A stretch of 8,086 nucleotides of DNA from Deltaproteobacteria bacterium (GCA_029858165.1 JAOUFO010000073.1:1-8086); one strand, 5' to 3'; counted from the stretch's first letter, positions 1 through 6,170 are shown. Notes: generated from the letters alone by a model not told the origin. Numbers and translations: made by a program.

Positions 1-1
1 G

Positions 2-724
2 GGTCTGGGAGGGTGTGTGCCTGACAAACAGCCCAAAACCCCCGGCCCCCTGACGGTTTCCATCACCTCGGCGGCCAATTTCAGTCTGTTGAAGATATTT
101 GTGTTTGATATCAACGGCAATCTGGCTGCGGCTGATGACCTCACCACCAAACCGGCGTGGGCCGTGGCGGCCACCAGCCTGACGGCCCAGATCCAACTGG
201 CCACAAGCGTTGGAGGGGTGACCACCTATCTGGGCAACGGGGACCTGCCGCCGGGCACCTACATGGTGGGGTTGTGGCTGGATACCAATACAGATTCCCT
301 GCCGGATAAATCCTATGCCGGAGGGGTGATCATCAACGGCCCCACCACCCTGACCCTGGATGACACCAAAACCAAATCCCTGGGTCTGGGGGAAAAAGTG
401 TATATCCAGCACAACGGGGTGTATGCGGGCAAACAGGCGGTGTGCGTGTTTCATCTGCCGGGGCAGGACCCGGTCAATGATATTTCCACCTGGTGGAGCG
501 TCAGCGCCCCCATCACCCTGGATGGAACCAACAGTTTGTTCACCACTCACTTTCCCCCGCCGGGGATTGTGTATGATATTTCCTGCTACATCAAAAATGC
601 CGGAACCTACACCAATCCTCCCTCCCCCCCCCTGGCGACATCCGGGGATTACAAGCTGACCATCACCAGCTACCAGCCCGGTCCCGGGTCCGTGACGGCC
701 AGCAATCCTGTTATTATTCCGTAA
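2..724 (+). CDS. Putative secreted lipoprotein of unknown function, 5' end cut by the window edge
   Basis: The reading frame is open from base 2 to the TAA at 722-724, so the gene begins outside the window. The first visible residues are Gly-Leu-Gly-Gly-Cys; Leu-Gly-Gly-Cys (codons 5-16) fits a lipobox (L-x-G-C). The likely mature N-terminus is therefore the Cys at 14-16, with the signal peptide to the left. The GTG at 17 falls just after that Cys and is probably not the start. The mature part is about 236 residues, rich in Thr, Ser, Gly, Pro and alternating hydrophobics, as expected of an extracytoplasmic beta-sandwich. An Asp-x-Asn-x-Asp-x-x-Pro-Asp stretch (281-307) resembles a calcium-binding loop. 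Two Cys (AVCVF, DISCYI) could form a disulfide. The C-terminus is Pro/Ser/Thr rich. I recognise no family. A structured repeat starts directly after the stop codon. Confidence 0.7.
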   Translation, partial: GLGGCVPDKQPKTPGPLTVSITSAANFSLLKIFVFDINGNLAAADDLTTKPAWAVAATSLTAQIQLATSVGGVTTYLGNGDLPPGTYMVGLWLDTNTDSLPDKSYAGGVIINGPTTLTLDDTKTKSLGLGEKVYIQHNGVYAGKQAVCVFHLPGQDPVNDISTWWSVSAPITLDGTNSLFTTHFPPPGIVYDISCYIKNAGTYTNPPSPPLATSGDYKLTITSYQPGPGSVTASNPVIIP

Positions 725-809
725 CCCCAAAAAGAAAGGCACCAGCCAGCCTGTGGCGTTTGGAGCCGACAGGCGACACAACGCAGGGCTGTGCTGGTGC
801 TGGACAGGA
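725..809 (+). repeat. Structured repeat, head plus body A, copy 1
   Basis: This 85 bp module begins immediately after the TAA of the lipoprotein gene with the head CCCCAAAAAGAAAG (725-738). It differs from the copy at 7939-8023 at one base (T754 versus C7968). The body folds: GCACCAGC (739-746) pairs with GCTGGTGC (793-800), CAGCC (747-751) with GGCTG (787-791), GCGTT (756-760) with AACGC (780-784), and GCC (765-767) with GGC (772-774) around a GACA loop. No T-run follows on the plus strand. On the minus strand the fold is followed by CTTTCTTTTTGGGG, the shape of a rho-independent terminator. It is unlikely to code for protein. Confidence 0.88.
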
Positions 810-810
810 C

Positions 811-893
811 CCCCAAAAGAAAGGCACCAGCCAGCCTGTGGCGTTTGGAGCCGACCGGCGACACAACGCAGGGCTGTGCTGGTTGCCGGACAA
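811..893 (+). repeat. Structured repeat, head plus body A, copy 2 (divergent tail)
   Basis: This is a tandem second copy of the 725-809 module, about 85 bp downstream. The head has one A fewer (CCCCAAAAGAAAG). The body matches copy 1 up to about position 884, apart from C for A in the small loop (GACC, not GACA). It then diverges: the closing arm reads GCTGGTTGCCGG instead of GCTGGTGCTGG, which weakens the outer stem. The next bases (894-925) look like a decayed further head (AACCCAAGGAAAACCAAAAAG). I read this as an older, degenerating member of the array. Confidence 0.8.
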
Positions 894-982
894 AGAACCC
901 AAGGAAAACCAAAAAGCAATGCGGGGGAGCGTGGCCCCCCTCGCCCCCCATTTACGGGTTGTGAAGGAGCTCTAAACAGGGT
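894..982. other. Non-coding stretch between repeats, no gene seen
   Basis: This A-rich then G/C-tract segment (GGGGG near 924, CCCCCC near 935 and 944) links the body A array to the hairpins at 983-1027. Frames run open through it only because the surrounding repeats have few stop codons. I see no ribosome binding site, no credible start and no protein family. The G and C tracts could pair weakly, but no clean stem is evident. Confidence 0.5.
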
Positions 983-1003
983 CAAGGGAACCTTGTTCCC
1001 TTG
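983..1003. terminator. Perfect 8 bp stem-loop in the convergent intergenic region
   Basis: CAAGGGAA (983-990) pairs perfectly with TTCCCTTG (996-1003) around a CCTTG loop. It lies between the convergent lipoprotein and anmK genes. No T-tract follows on either strand, so alone it is not a canonical intrinsic terminator. It may add to transcript-end structure together with the neighbouring 1009-1027 hairpin. Confidence 0.5.
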
Positions 1004-1008
1004 TGGGG

Positions 1009-1027
1009 TTTGGGGCAAAGCCCCAAA
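1009..1027. terminator. Perfect 8 bp GC stem-loop overlapping the head of a repeat module
   Basis: TTTGGGGC (1009-1016) pairs with GCCCCAAA (1020-1027) around an AAA loop. The right arm is the start of the body B module head (CCCCAAAAAG, 1021-1030), so the head itself takes part in this fold. On the minus strand it directly follows the T-rich tract downstream of anmK, giving a back-up structure to that terminator. Confidence 0.5.
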
Positions 1028-1076
1028 AAGAAAGACACCCGCCCGGCCAAAAGGGCCGCAAGGCCCTTGCCGGTGC
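1021..1076 (-). terminator. Repeat module, head plus body B, copy 1; likely anmK terminator
   Basis: The module has the shared head CCCCAAAAAGAAAG (1021-1034) followed by body B. AAGGGCC (1051-1057) pairs with GGCCCTT (1062-1068) around GCAA, a GNRA tetraloop in plus-strand RNA. CCGGC (1043-1047) pairs with GCCGG (1069-1073) to extend the stem. On the minus strand the module begins 8 nt past the anmK TAA (1085-1087), and the hairpin is followed by GTCTTTCTTTTTGGGG. That is a good intrinsic terminator for anmK. Body B recurs at 8038-8086, so this is also a dispersed repeat. Confidence 0.7.
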
Positions 1077-1084
1077 TTTTCCGG

Positions 1085-2461
1085 TTAGTCCGGGAAGCTG
1101 ATTTTTCCGAACCCCACCGGGGGGCTGCCTGCCACCCTGAACCCCTGCCCGCACAGGGTTTCGTTGGCCAGCACTGCCATCAGCAGGGCCTCTTTGGCAT
1201 CGGCGGGGACCCCCAGACGGATAAAATCGGCCACATCGGCCTGGGGCAGGGTCCGGACCAGCCAGTCCATCAGGGTGCGGTTTCTGGCCCCTCCGCCGCT
1301 CACATACACCTCGGCCCCGTGGAGGGAGGGAATATCCCGGACCAGGGTTTCGGCCACGGTATCCACCGTCAGCCGGGTGAGGGTGGCCACCAGGTCCTCC
1401 GCCCCCACCAGGGCCGATGCGGCATGGGTGGGGGAGGCATGTTGCAGGGCCACCCCCGCCACCCCGGCCCTGGCCATGGCCTCCCGCAGGTAGTCCTCGC
1501 CAAACACCTCCGGACCGGTGGATTTGGGGGCGGGGGCCTCAAAATAAGGATGGGCTTTCAGGCTGGCCAGCAATCCGCCATGCACCTGCCCGTTTCTGGC
1601 GATGCGTCCTTCCACATCGTACCCTTCCGGGTAATGGCTCAGGTGGTCCCGCACCGCCCGGTCTATCAGGGTGTTGGCCGGACCGGTATCCGAGCAAAGC
1701 CACCCCGCCCCCTGAGGCGGCAGCCAGGTGTAATTGGCGATTCCCCCCAGGTTTAACAGCACCCGCCCCTGCCCCCGGCGGTGAAACAGCAGCCAGTCCA
1801 TGTAGGGGGCCAAAGGGGCACCCTGCCCCCCGGCGGCGATTTCTTTTTGGCGAAAATCAGACAAGGTGATCAGCCCGGTGGCATGGGCCAGAAGGTCCCC
1901 ATCCCCCAGTTGCAGGGTGGCGGAATTCGCCCCAGATTTTCCGGTCCCGGTTTGCCCGGCTCCTTGGGGGGACGGGTCCCCGGCCCCCAAACCGTCCGTC
2001 CTGGATTCTCCAGGCTCCCCCCAGCTTTGGGGGGCATGGTATATCGTCTGGCCGTGGCTGGCCAAAGCATCCAGATCAGATGGGGCAAGACCCCAATCCA
2101 CCAACGCCTCCAGGACCATCCGGCCGTGAAGCCGGGCCAGCCAGCCATTGAGGATGCACACCTCCTTTAATTGGACATTCTCCCGGCTGACCACTTGGCG
2201 CAGGCGGGATTTTTCCTCCGGACTGTAGGGGATGGTGACAAACTGTTCCACCACCGCCTGTGTCCCGGCAAGGTCTTCACCCATGGGTTTGGCCGGGTCT
2301 GCCTGTCCGTGCCCCCTCACCCGGCACAGGGCGATATCCAGGCCGTCCAGGCTGGTGCCGCTCATCAGCCCCACAATCAGCCGTTCCGGTTTTTGGGCCA
2401 CCTGGATCAGACGGGCAAGGCGGGGGTTCAACATGGTGCGTTGGGGGGATTGAGGGATCAA
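1085..2461 (-). CDS. anmK: Anhydro-N-acetylmuramic acid kinase AnmK, with extra insert
   Basis: AnmK phosphorylates and hydrates 1,6-anhydro-MurNAc to MurNAc-6-phosphate in cytosolic peptidoglycan recycling. Family motifs appear in order (numbered from the TTG start): ATP-binding GLMSGTSLDG (31-40), SHGQTIYHAP (135-144), LQLGD (183-187), SDFRQKEIAAGGQGAPL (201-217) with the expected catalytic Asp202, LLNLGGIAN (235-243), DTGPANTLID (258-267), PKSTG (312-316), SGGGARN (388-394) and DAKEALL (421-427). At 458 codons it is longer than the usual ~370. A Gly/Ser/Pro-rich insert at about 145-180 (1922-2029), a segment near 50-65 and an N-terminal tail account for most of the excess. The start is uncertain: TTG at 2461 has AAGG 6 nt upstream, while in-frame ATG at 2434 lacks a ribosome site. 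PKSTG is followed by Pro where I expect Arg. It is divergent from ilvD and ends at the repeat terminator. Confidence 0.93.
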   Translation of the reverse strand: MIPQSPQRTMLNPRLARLIQVAQKPERLIVGLMSGTSLDGLDIALCRVRGHGQADPAKPMGEDLAGTQAVVEQFVTIPYSPEEKSRLRQVVSRENVQLKEVCILNGWLARLHGRMVLEALVDWGLAPSDLDALASHGQTIYHAPQSWGEPGESRTDGLGAGDPSPQGAGQTGTGKSGANSATLQLGDGDLLAHATGLITLSDFRQKEIAAGGQGAPLAPYMDWLLFHRRGQGRVLLNLGGIANYTWLPPQGAGWLCSDTGPANTLIDRAVRDHLSHYPEGYDVEGRIARNGQVHGGLLASLKAHPYFEAPAPKSTGPEVFGEDYLREAMARAGVAGVALQHASPTHAASALVGAEDLVATLTRLTVDTVAETLVRDIPSLHGAEVYVSGGGARNRTLMDWLVRTLPQADVADFIRLGVPADAKEALLMAVLANETLCGQGFRVAGSPPVGFGKISFPD

Positions 2462-2542
2462 GGACAGCCTTGGGTTTGACTTTTGTTCAACTTAGCCCTA
2501 ACCGGGGGGGAGTTCAAGGGGCACATCCCTGGGTTCTGCCTA

Positions 2543-2582
2543 AAGCTGGTCTTTCCCGCAGGAAGCTGGTCTTTCCCGCAGG
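2543..2582. repeat. Two perfect tandem copies of a 20 bp unit
   Basis: AAGCTGGTCTTTCCCGCAGG occurs at 2543-2562 and again at 2563-2582 without a mismatch. A partial third unit (AAGC) follows at 2583-2586, after which the sequence departs. Perfect identity suggests a recent slippage duplication or paired protein-binding sites. It lies between anmK and ilvD, about 180 bp before the ilvD start. Confidence 0.9.
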
Positions 2583-2593
2583 AAGCCTGCATC

Positions 2594-2635
2594 ATGTTGA
2601 AAAAACCGTTTCCCCCACCGCCCCCCTGTGGTTAA
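2594..2635 (+). CDS. Possible 13-residue leader peptide with five consecutive prolines
   Basis: ATG at 2594 opens a 13-codon frame (MLKKPFPPPPPCG) ending in TAA at 2633-2635. GGAAG (2581-2585) sits 8 nt upstream as a possible ribosome site. Consecutive Pro codons stall ribosomes unless EF-P acts (established knowledge), so such a peptide could act as an attenuation sensor for the downstream ilvD. Its stop codon lies at the left edge of the palindrome at 2631-2662. It contains no Ile, one Leu and no Val, so it is not a classical branched-chain attenuator peptide. It may be chance in a C-rich stretch. Confidence 0.2.
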   Translation: MLKKPFPPPPPCG

Positions 2636-2662
2636 TTGATAGGAGACCTCCATATCAATAAC
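2631..2662. promoter_or_regulatory. Extended imperfect palindrome, candidate operator or RNA hairpin
   Basis: The left half GTTAATTGATAGGAG (2631-2645) and the right half CTCCATATCAATAAC (2648-2662) are reverse complements except for one single-base offset in each arm. The centre is AC (2646-2647). The paired blocks are GTT/AAC, ATTGAT/ATCAAT and GGAG/CTCC. It is about 100 bp upstream of the ilvD start. The AT-rich outer half-sites with a GC core resemble a dimeric regulator site, but it would also fold as an RNA stem in an ilvD leader transcript. I cannot name a regulator. Confidence 0.5.
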
Positions 2663-2739
2663 CCCGCTTCCCAACAGAACGGGATTGAAAACACGATTTG
2701 TACACCGGGCTTTTGAAGAATCTTCGTGTCCGCCAACAC

Positions 2740-2754
2740 TCACCTGAAAGGTGG
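2740..2754 (+). promoter_or_regulatory. ilvD ribosome binding site inside a small hairpin
   Basis: AGGTGG (2749-2754) is a strong Shine-Dalgarno sequence 5 nt before the ATG at 2760, and it decides that start over the in-frame GTG at 2751. CACCT (2741-2745) pairs perfectly with AGGTG (2749-2753) around a GAA loop, extended by a U-G pair (2740/2754). The hairpin would partly hide the ribosome site. The stem is short, so a regulatory effect is only possible. Confidence 0.5.
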
Positions 2755-2759
2755 CCTCC

Positions 2760-4439
2760 ATGCGATCAGATATCATCAAAAAAGGGGCGGATAAGGCTCC
2801 CCACCGCAGCCTGCTGCGGGCCACCGGCCTCAAGGAATCCGATTTTGACAAGCCGTTTATCGGCATCGCCAATTCCTACATAGACATCATTCCCGGCCAT
2901 GTGCATTTGCAGAAGTTTGGCCAGTGGGCCAGGGAGGCCATCCGGGCAGCGGGAGGCACCCCCTTTGAATTCAACACCATCGGGGTGGATGACGGCATCG
3001 CCATGGGCCATTCCGGCATGTTGTATTCTTTGCCCAGCCGCGAGCTGATCGCCGATTCGGTGGAAACCGTGGTGCAGGCCCACCAACTGGATGGGCTGAT
3101 CTGCATCGGCAACTGCGATAAAATCGCCCCCGGTATGATGATGGCCATGGCCCGTATCAACATCCCCTCCCTGTATGTCAGCGGCGGCCCCATGGCGGCG
3201 GGCAAAACATCCCAGGGAGTCCCCATAGATTTAAAAAGCGTGTTTGAGGGGGTGGGGGCGGTTCAATCCGGCAAAATGAGCCTGGAGGAACTGACCGATA
3301 TTGAAACCCATGCCTGCCCCACCTGTGGAAGCTGCTCCGGCATGTTCACCGCCAATTCCATGAACTGTCTGGCAGAGGCCCTGGGGCTGGCCCTGCCCGG
3401 CAACGGCACCATCCTGGCCACCACCCCGGAACGGGAACAACTGGTGCGCAAAGCCGCCGGGCGGGTGGTGGAAATGGTGTTTGAAAACCTGAGGCCTTCC
3501 GACATCATCACCCAAAAATCTTTGGACAACGCTTTCAGCCTGGATATGGCCATGGGAGGCTCCACCAACACCGTGTTGCACACCATCGCCCTGGCCCACG
3601 AAGCGGGGGTGGAATACCCTCTTTCCCGGTTGAACGAATTGTCTCCCAGGGTGCCGTATATTTGCAGCGTCAGCCCGGCCAAGGAGGATGTCCACATGGA
3701 GGATGTCCACCGGGCGGGGGGAATCTCGGCCATTTTGGCCGAACTGGCCAAAAAACCGGGGGTGCTGTCCCTGGATGCCATGACGGTCACCGGCAAAACC
3801 CTGGGCGAAAACATCCGGGATGTGCGGGTGGCGGACCCCCGGGTGATCCGGCCTTTGGACAACCCCTATTCCAAAACCGGCGGACTGCGGGTGCTGTTCG
3901 GCAACCTGGCCCCGGAAGGGGCGGTGGTCAAAGCCGGGGCGGTGGCGCCGGAAATCCTTGTCCACCGGGGTCCGGCGGTGGTGTTCAACAGCCAGACAGA
4001 AGTGCTGGAGGGGCTGAAGGCAGGCAAGGTTCAAGCGGGAGATGTGGTGGTGATCCGCTACGAAGGACCCCGGGGCGGCCCCGGCATGCAGGAAATGCTG
4101 GCCCCCACCTCCGCCATCATGGGCATGGGGCTGGGCAAAAGCGTATCGCTCATCACCGACGGCCGGTTTTCCGGGGCCACCCGCGGGGCCTGTATCGGCC
4201 ATGTCTCCCCGGAGGCCGCCCAGGGCGGGCCCCTGGCCGCTGTGCGGGACGGGGATACCATCTCCATCCATATCCCTGAGGGCCGCCTGGAAATTGAAAT
4301 CTCCCCCCAGGAAATGGAGGCCCGGCTGAAGGCCCTGCCCCCGTTTGAACCCAGATGCAAACGGGGGTATCTGGCCCGGTATGCGGCCCAGGTGACCTCC
4401 GCCCACAAGGGCGCCATTGTCAAATCCCCCTGGGAATGA
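2760..4439 (+). CDS. ilvD: Dihydroxy-acid dehydratase IlvD
   Basis: IlvD dehydrates 2,3-dihydroxy-3-methylbutanoate and 2,3-dihydroxy-3-methylpentanoate to the 2-oxo acids, the third common step of valine and isoleucine synthesis, in the cytosol. The 559-residue product is full length. It starts MRSDIIKKG, typical of the shorter IlvD type, at the ATG with AGGTGG upstream. Motifs (from that ATG): VDDGIAMGH (76-84, metal-binding Asp), GNCDK (117-121, cluster Cys119 and metal-binding Lys121), PTCGSCSGM (187-195, cluster Cys), and TDGRFSG (466-472) with the catalytic Ser471. The region equivalent to the first cluster Cys reads IIPGH rather than PCN, as in the E. coli enzyme, which suggests an oxygen-sensitive [4Fe-4S] form. 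Its TGA overlaps the next gene's ATG (ATGA, 4436-4439), so translation of the transporter genes is probably coupled to it. Confidence 0.97.
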   Translation: MRSDIIKKGADKAPHRSLLRATGLKESDFDKPFIGIANSYIDIIPGHVHLQKFGQWAREAIRAAGGTPFEFNTIGVDDGIAMGHSGMLYSLPSRELIADSVETVVQAHQLDGLICIGNCDKIAPGMMMAMARINIPSLYVSGGPMAAGKTSQGVPIDLKSVFEGVGAVQSGKMSLEELTDIETHACPTCGSCSGMFTANSMNCLAEALGLALPGNGTILATTPEREQLVRKAAGRVVEMVFENLRPSDIITQKSLDNAFSLDMAMGGSTNTVLHTIALAHEAGVEYPLSRLNELSPRVPYICSVSPAKEDVHMEDVHRAGGISAILAELAKKPGVLSLDAMTVTGKTLGENIRDVRVADPRVIRPLDNPYSKTGGLRVLFGNLAPEGAVVKAGAVAPEILVHRGPAVVFNSQTEVLEGLKAGKVQAGDVVVIRYEGPRGGPGMQEMLAPTSAIMGMGLGKSVSLITDGRFSGATRGACIGHVSPEAAQGGPLAAVRDGDTISIHIPEGRLEIEISPQEMEARLKALPPFEPRCKRGYLARYAAQVTSAHKGAIVKSPWE

Positions 4440-6169
4440 ACACCACGCAAACCACAATCCGGGTGTTTCCCTTCCGCCGTGTCCGGCTGCGGATTCCGGG
4501 GTGTGGTCTCCTGGCCGGGGGGATGATGTGGGCGGTCTGGCTGACGGGATGCACCCCTCCCACCCCCCACATTCACACCCCGCCGGACACCCTGGTGGTG
4601 GCTTTGGAGGCCGCCCCCCAGACGCTCCATCCGTTTTTTGCCACCGATGCCACCGGGGTGCGGATTTCCCACCAACTGCTTTACCGTACCCTGGTGGGTT
4701 TGGGGGATCACCTGGAAATCATTCCGGGCGCGGCCCGCAGCTGGCAAAAGACCACCCCCACCCATTACCGGTTTCAGATGGCCCCCGGAGAACGGTTTTC
4801 CGACGGTTCTCCCGTAGAGGCCCAGGATGCCGCCGCCACCTTTCACGCCTTGATGGACCCGGCCCAGGCCAGCCCCTACGGGGCCATGCTGCGCCAGAAA
4901 ATCCGCCGGGTTTGGGCCAGCGGGCCCATGACCCTGGAAATGGAGCTGACCGCCCCCTATGCCTCCCTGCTGGCGGATCTGATCCTGCCGGTGGTCAGCC
5001 GCAAAGGGCTGGCATCCCCTGCCCCAGGGCCGGATGAAGAAATTCAGCCGCCGGAAATGCGGATGCCTTTGGGCAGCGGACCGTTTGTGCTGGAATCCTG
5101 GGAACCGGGCCACATTGTTTTAAAACGCAGCCCCCGCGGGGGGATGGACAACCCGGCAAAGGACGCTGCAAGAAAAAAGGCTGACCGACCGGAAAAAGCG
5201 GACCGCCCGAAAAAGGGAAACCCGCGGGGTGCCGCCCGGTTGGAATTCAAAGTGGTGACGGATGCCAACACCCGGCTGCTCAAGTTTAGAAAAGGGGATG
5301 TGGACCTGGCGGTCAACGCCATGCCGCTGGAAAAAATCAAACTGTTTACCCTGGCTCCGCTTTCCGCCGCCTACCGGGTGATGGAGGCTCCGGGTTTGTC
5401 CTACCAATACCTGGGGTTCAACCTGACGTCCAAACCCCTGGATGACCCCAGAGTGCGGCGGGCCATCGCCATGGCGGTGAACCTGCCAGCCCTGATCGCC
5501 CGGCGGCAGGCGGGCCATTCCACCCCTGCCACGGGGTTGTTTCCCCAAACCAGCCCCTGGTCCCGGCCCCCCGGCCCCCAGGACCCGGTTTTCAACCCGG
5601 ATGAGGCCGCCCGGCTGTTGGACAATGCCGGATACCCCCTCCGCGAAGGGGAACGGTTTCGTCTGGAATACAAAACCACCACGGACCGTTCCGCCGTGGC
5701 TCAGGCCCGGGCCATCTCGGCGGACCTGGCCCGTGTTGGAATTCATGTGGAGGTGCGGTCTTTTGAATGGGGCACCTATTACCAGGATATTCAGCGGGGA
5801 AACTTTCAACTGTTTTCCCTGCGCTGGATCGGGGTGACGGACCCCGATTTTTTGTTTGATCTGTACCACAGCGGGCAGATTCCCCCGGTGGGGAAAAACC
5901 GGAACCGCTACCGAAACCCGCGGGTGGACCGGCTGCTGGAGGCGGGCCGTCTGGAGCAAAACCCTGTCCGCCGGGCCGCTATTTATGGTCAGGCCCAGGA
6001 AATCCTGGCGGCAGACCTGCCGGTGGTGCCCATGTGGCACAACAACAACATCGCCGTGGTCAACCGCCGGGTTCACGGATTCAGGCTGCACCCTTCCGGG
6101 GGGTTTCAATACCTGCCCCTGGCTTATAAAAGCCCAGAAAGCCCGGAGAAGGATTCAAACAATTTTTAA
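4436..6169 (+). CDS. ABC transporter substrate-binding lipoprotein, family 5 (peptide type)
   Basis: This is the extracytoplasmic binding protein of an oligopeptide-type importer (SBP family 5). The start is the ATG at 4436 inside the ilvD stop (ATGA). There is no separate ribosome site, so translational coupling is likely. The 577-residue product begins with an Arg-rich n-region and a hydrophobic core, then lipobox LTGC with Cys39 as the lipidation site. Family signatures follow: ISHQLLYRTLVG (78-89), a YRF...FSDGSPV region (111-127), PLGSGPFVLESWEPG (211-225), FKVVTDANTRLLKFRKGDVDLA (271-292), YLGFN and the DDPRVRRAIAMAVN helix, and a C-terminal LPVVPMWH. A Lys/Arg/Asp/Pro-rich segment at about 240-266, containing the repeat KADRPEKADRPK, is inserted where relatives have a short loop. 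The ligand cannot be told from sequence; dipeptide or oligopeptide is the default, nickel or sugar less likely. Confidence 0.93.
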   Translation: MNTTQTTIRVFPFRRVRLRIPGCGLLAGGMMWAVWLTGCTPPTPHIHTPPDTLVVALEAAPQTLHPFFATDATGVRISHQLLYRTLVGLGDHLEIIPGAARSWQKTTPTHYRFQMAPGERFSDGSPVEAQDAAATFHALMDPAQASPYGAMLRQKIRRVWASGPMTLEMELTAPYASLLADLILPVVSRKGLASPAPGPDEEIQPPEMRMPLGSGPFVLESWEPGHIVLKRSPRGGMDNPAKDAARKKADRPEKADRPKKGNPRGAARLEFKVVTDANTRLLKFRKGDVDLAVNAMPLEKIKLFTLAPLSAAYRVMEAPGLSYQYLGFNLTSKPLDDPRVRRAIAMAVNLPALIARRQAGHSTPATGLFPQTSPWSRPPGPQDPVFNPDEAARLLDNAGYPLREGERFRLEYKTTTDRSAVAQARAISADLARVGIHVEVRSFEWGTYYQDIQRGNFQLFSLRWIGVTDPDFLFDLYHSGQIPPVGKNRNRYRNPRVDRLLEAGRLEQNPVRRAAIYGQAQEILAADLPVVPMWHNNNIAVVNRRVHGFRLHPSGGFQYLPLAYKSPESPEKDSNNF

Positions 6170-6170
6170 G

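Larger units (their letters stand above)
2462..2759. promoter_or_regulatory. Divergent intergenic region between anmK and ilvD
   Basis: This 298 bp region must hold the promoters for both divergent genes, but I cannot place either with confidence. TTGACT at 2476-2481 has only TAACCG at the right spacing, and TTGAAA at 2684-2689 lacks a matching -10. It contains a 20 bp tandem repeat (2543-2582), a possible short polyproline ORF (2594-2635), a long imperfect palindrome (2631-2662) and a hairpin over the ilvD ribosome site (2740-2754). No tRNA-like T-box or known riboswitch is evident. Confidence 0.6.

Noticed and set aside
725..893. CRISPR array
   Set aside because: Units are about 85 bp, directly adjacent, with no unique spacers; the repeats are structured intergenic modules.
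753..1088. Open frames of 60-111 codons on both strands through the repeat region
   Set aside because: They follow the low stop density of the repeats, lack ribosome sites, and change frame between copies; no protein family is recognisable.
2476..2504. TTGACT as a -35 box for ilvD
   Set aside because: The matching -10 would be TAACCG, with only two consensus matches, too weak to annotate.
2462..2759. T-box or classical branched-chain attenuator for ilvD
   Set aside because: No T-box sequence and no run of Ile/Val/Leu codons followed by a terminator; the deltaproteobacterial setting also makes a T-box less expected.
3231..4457. 408-codon open frame antisense to ilvD
   Set aside because: The plus strand encodes an unmistakable full-length IlvD; the antisense frame is Gly/His/Gln rich, typical of a GC-rich shadow.
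4058..6109. Long minus-strand frames opposite the binding-protein gene
   Set aside because: Composition is typical of antisense shadows and the plus-strand product has clear family motifs throughout.
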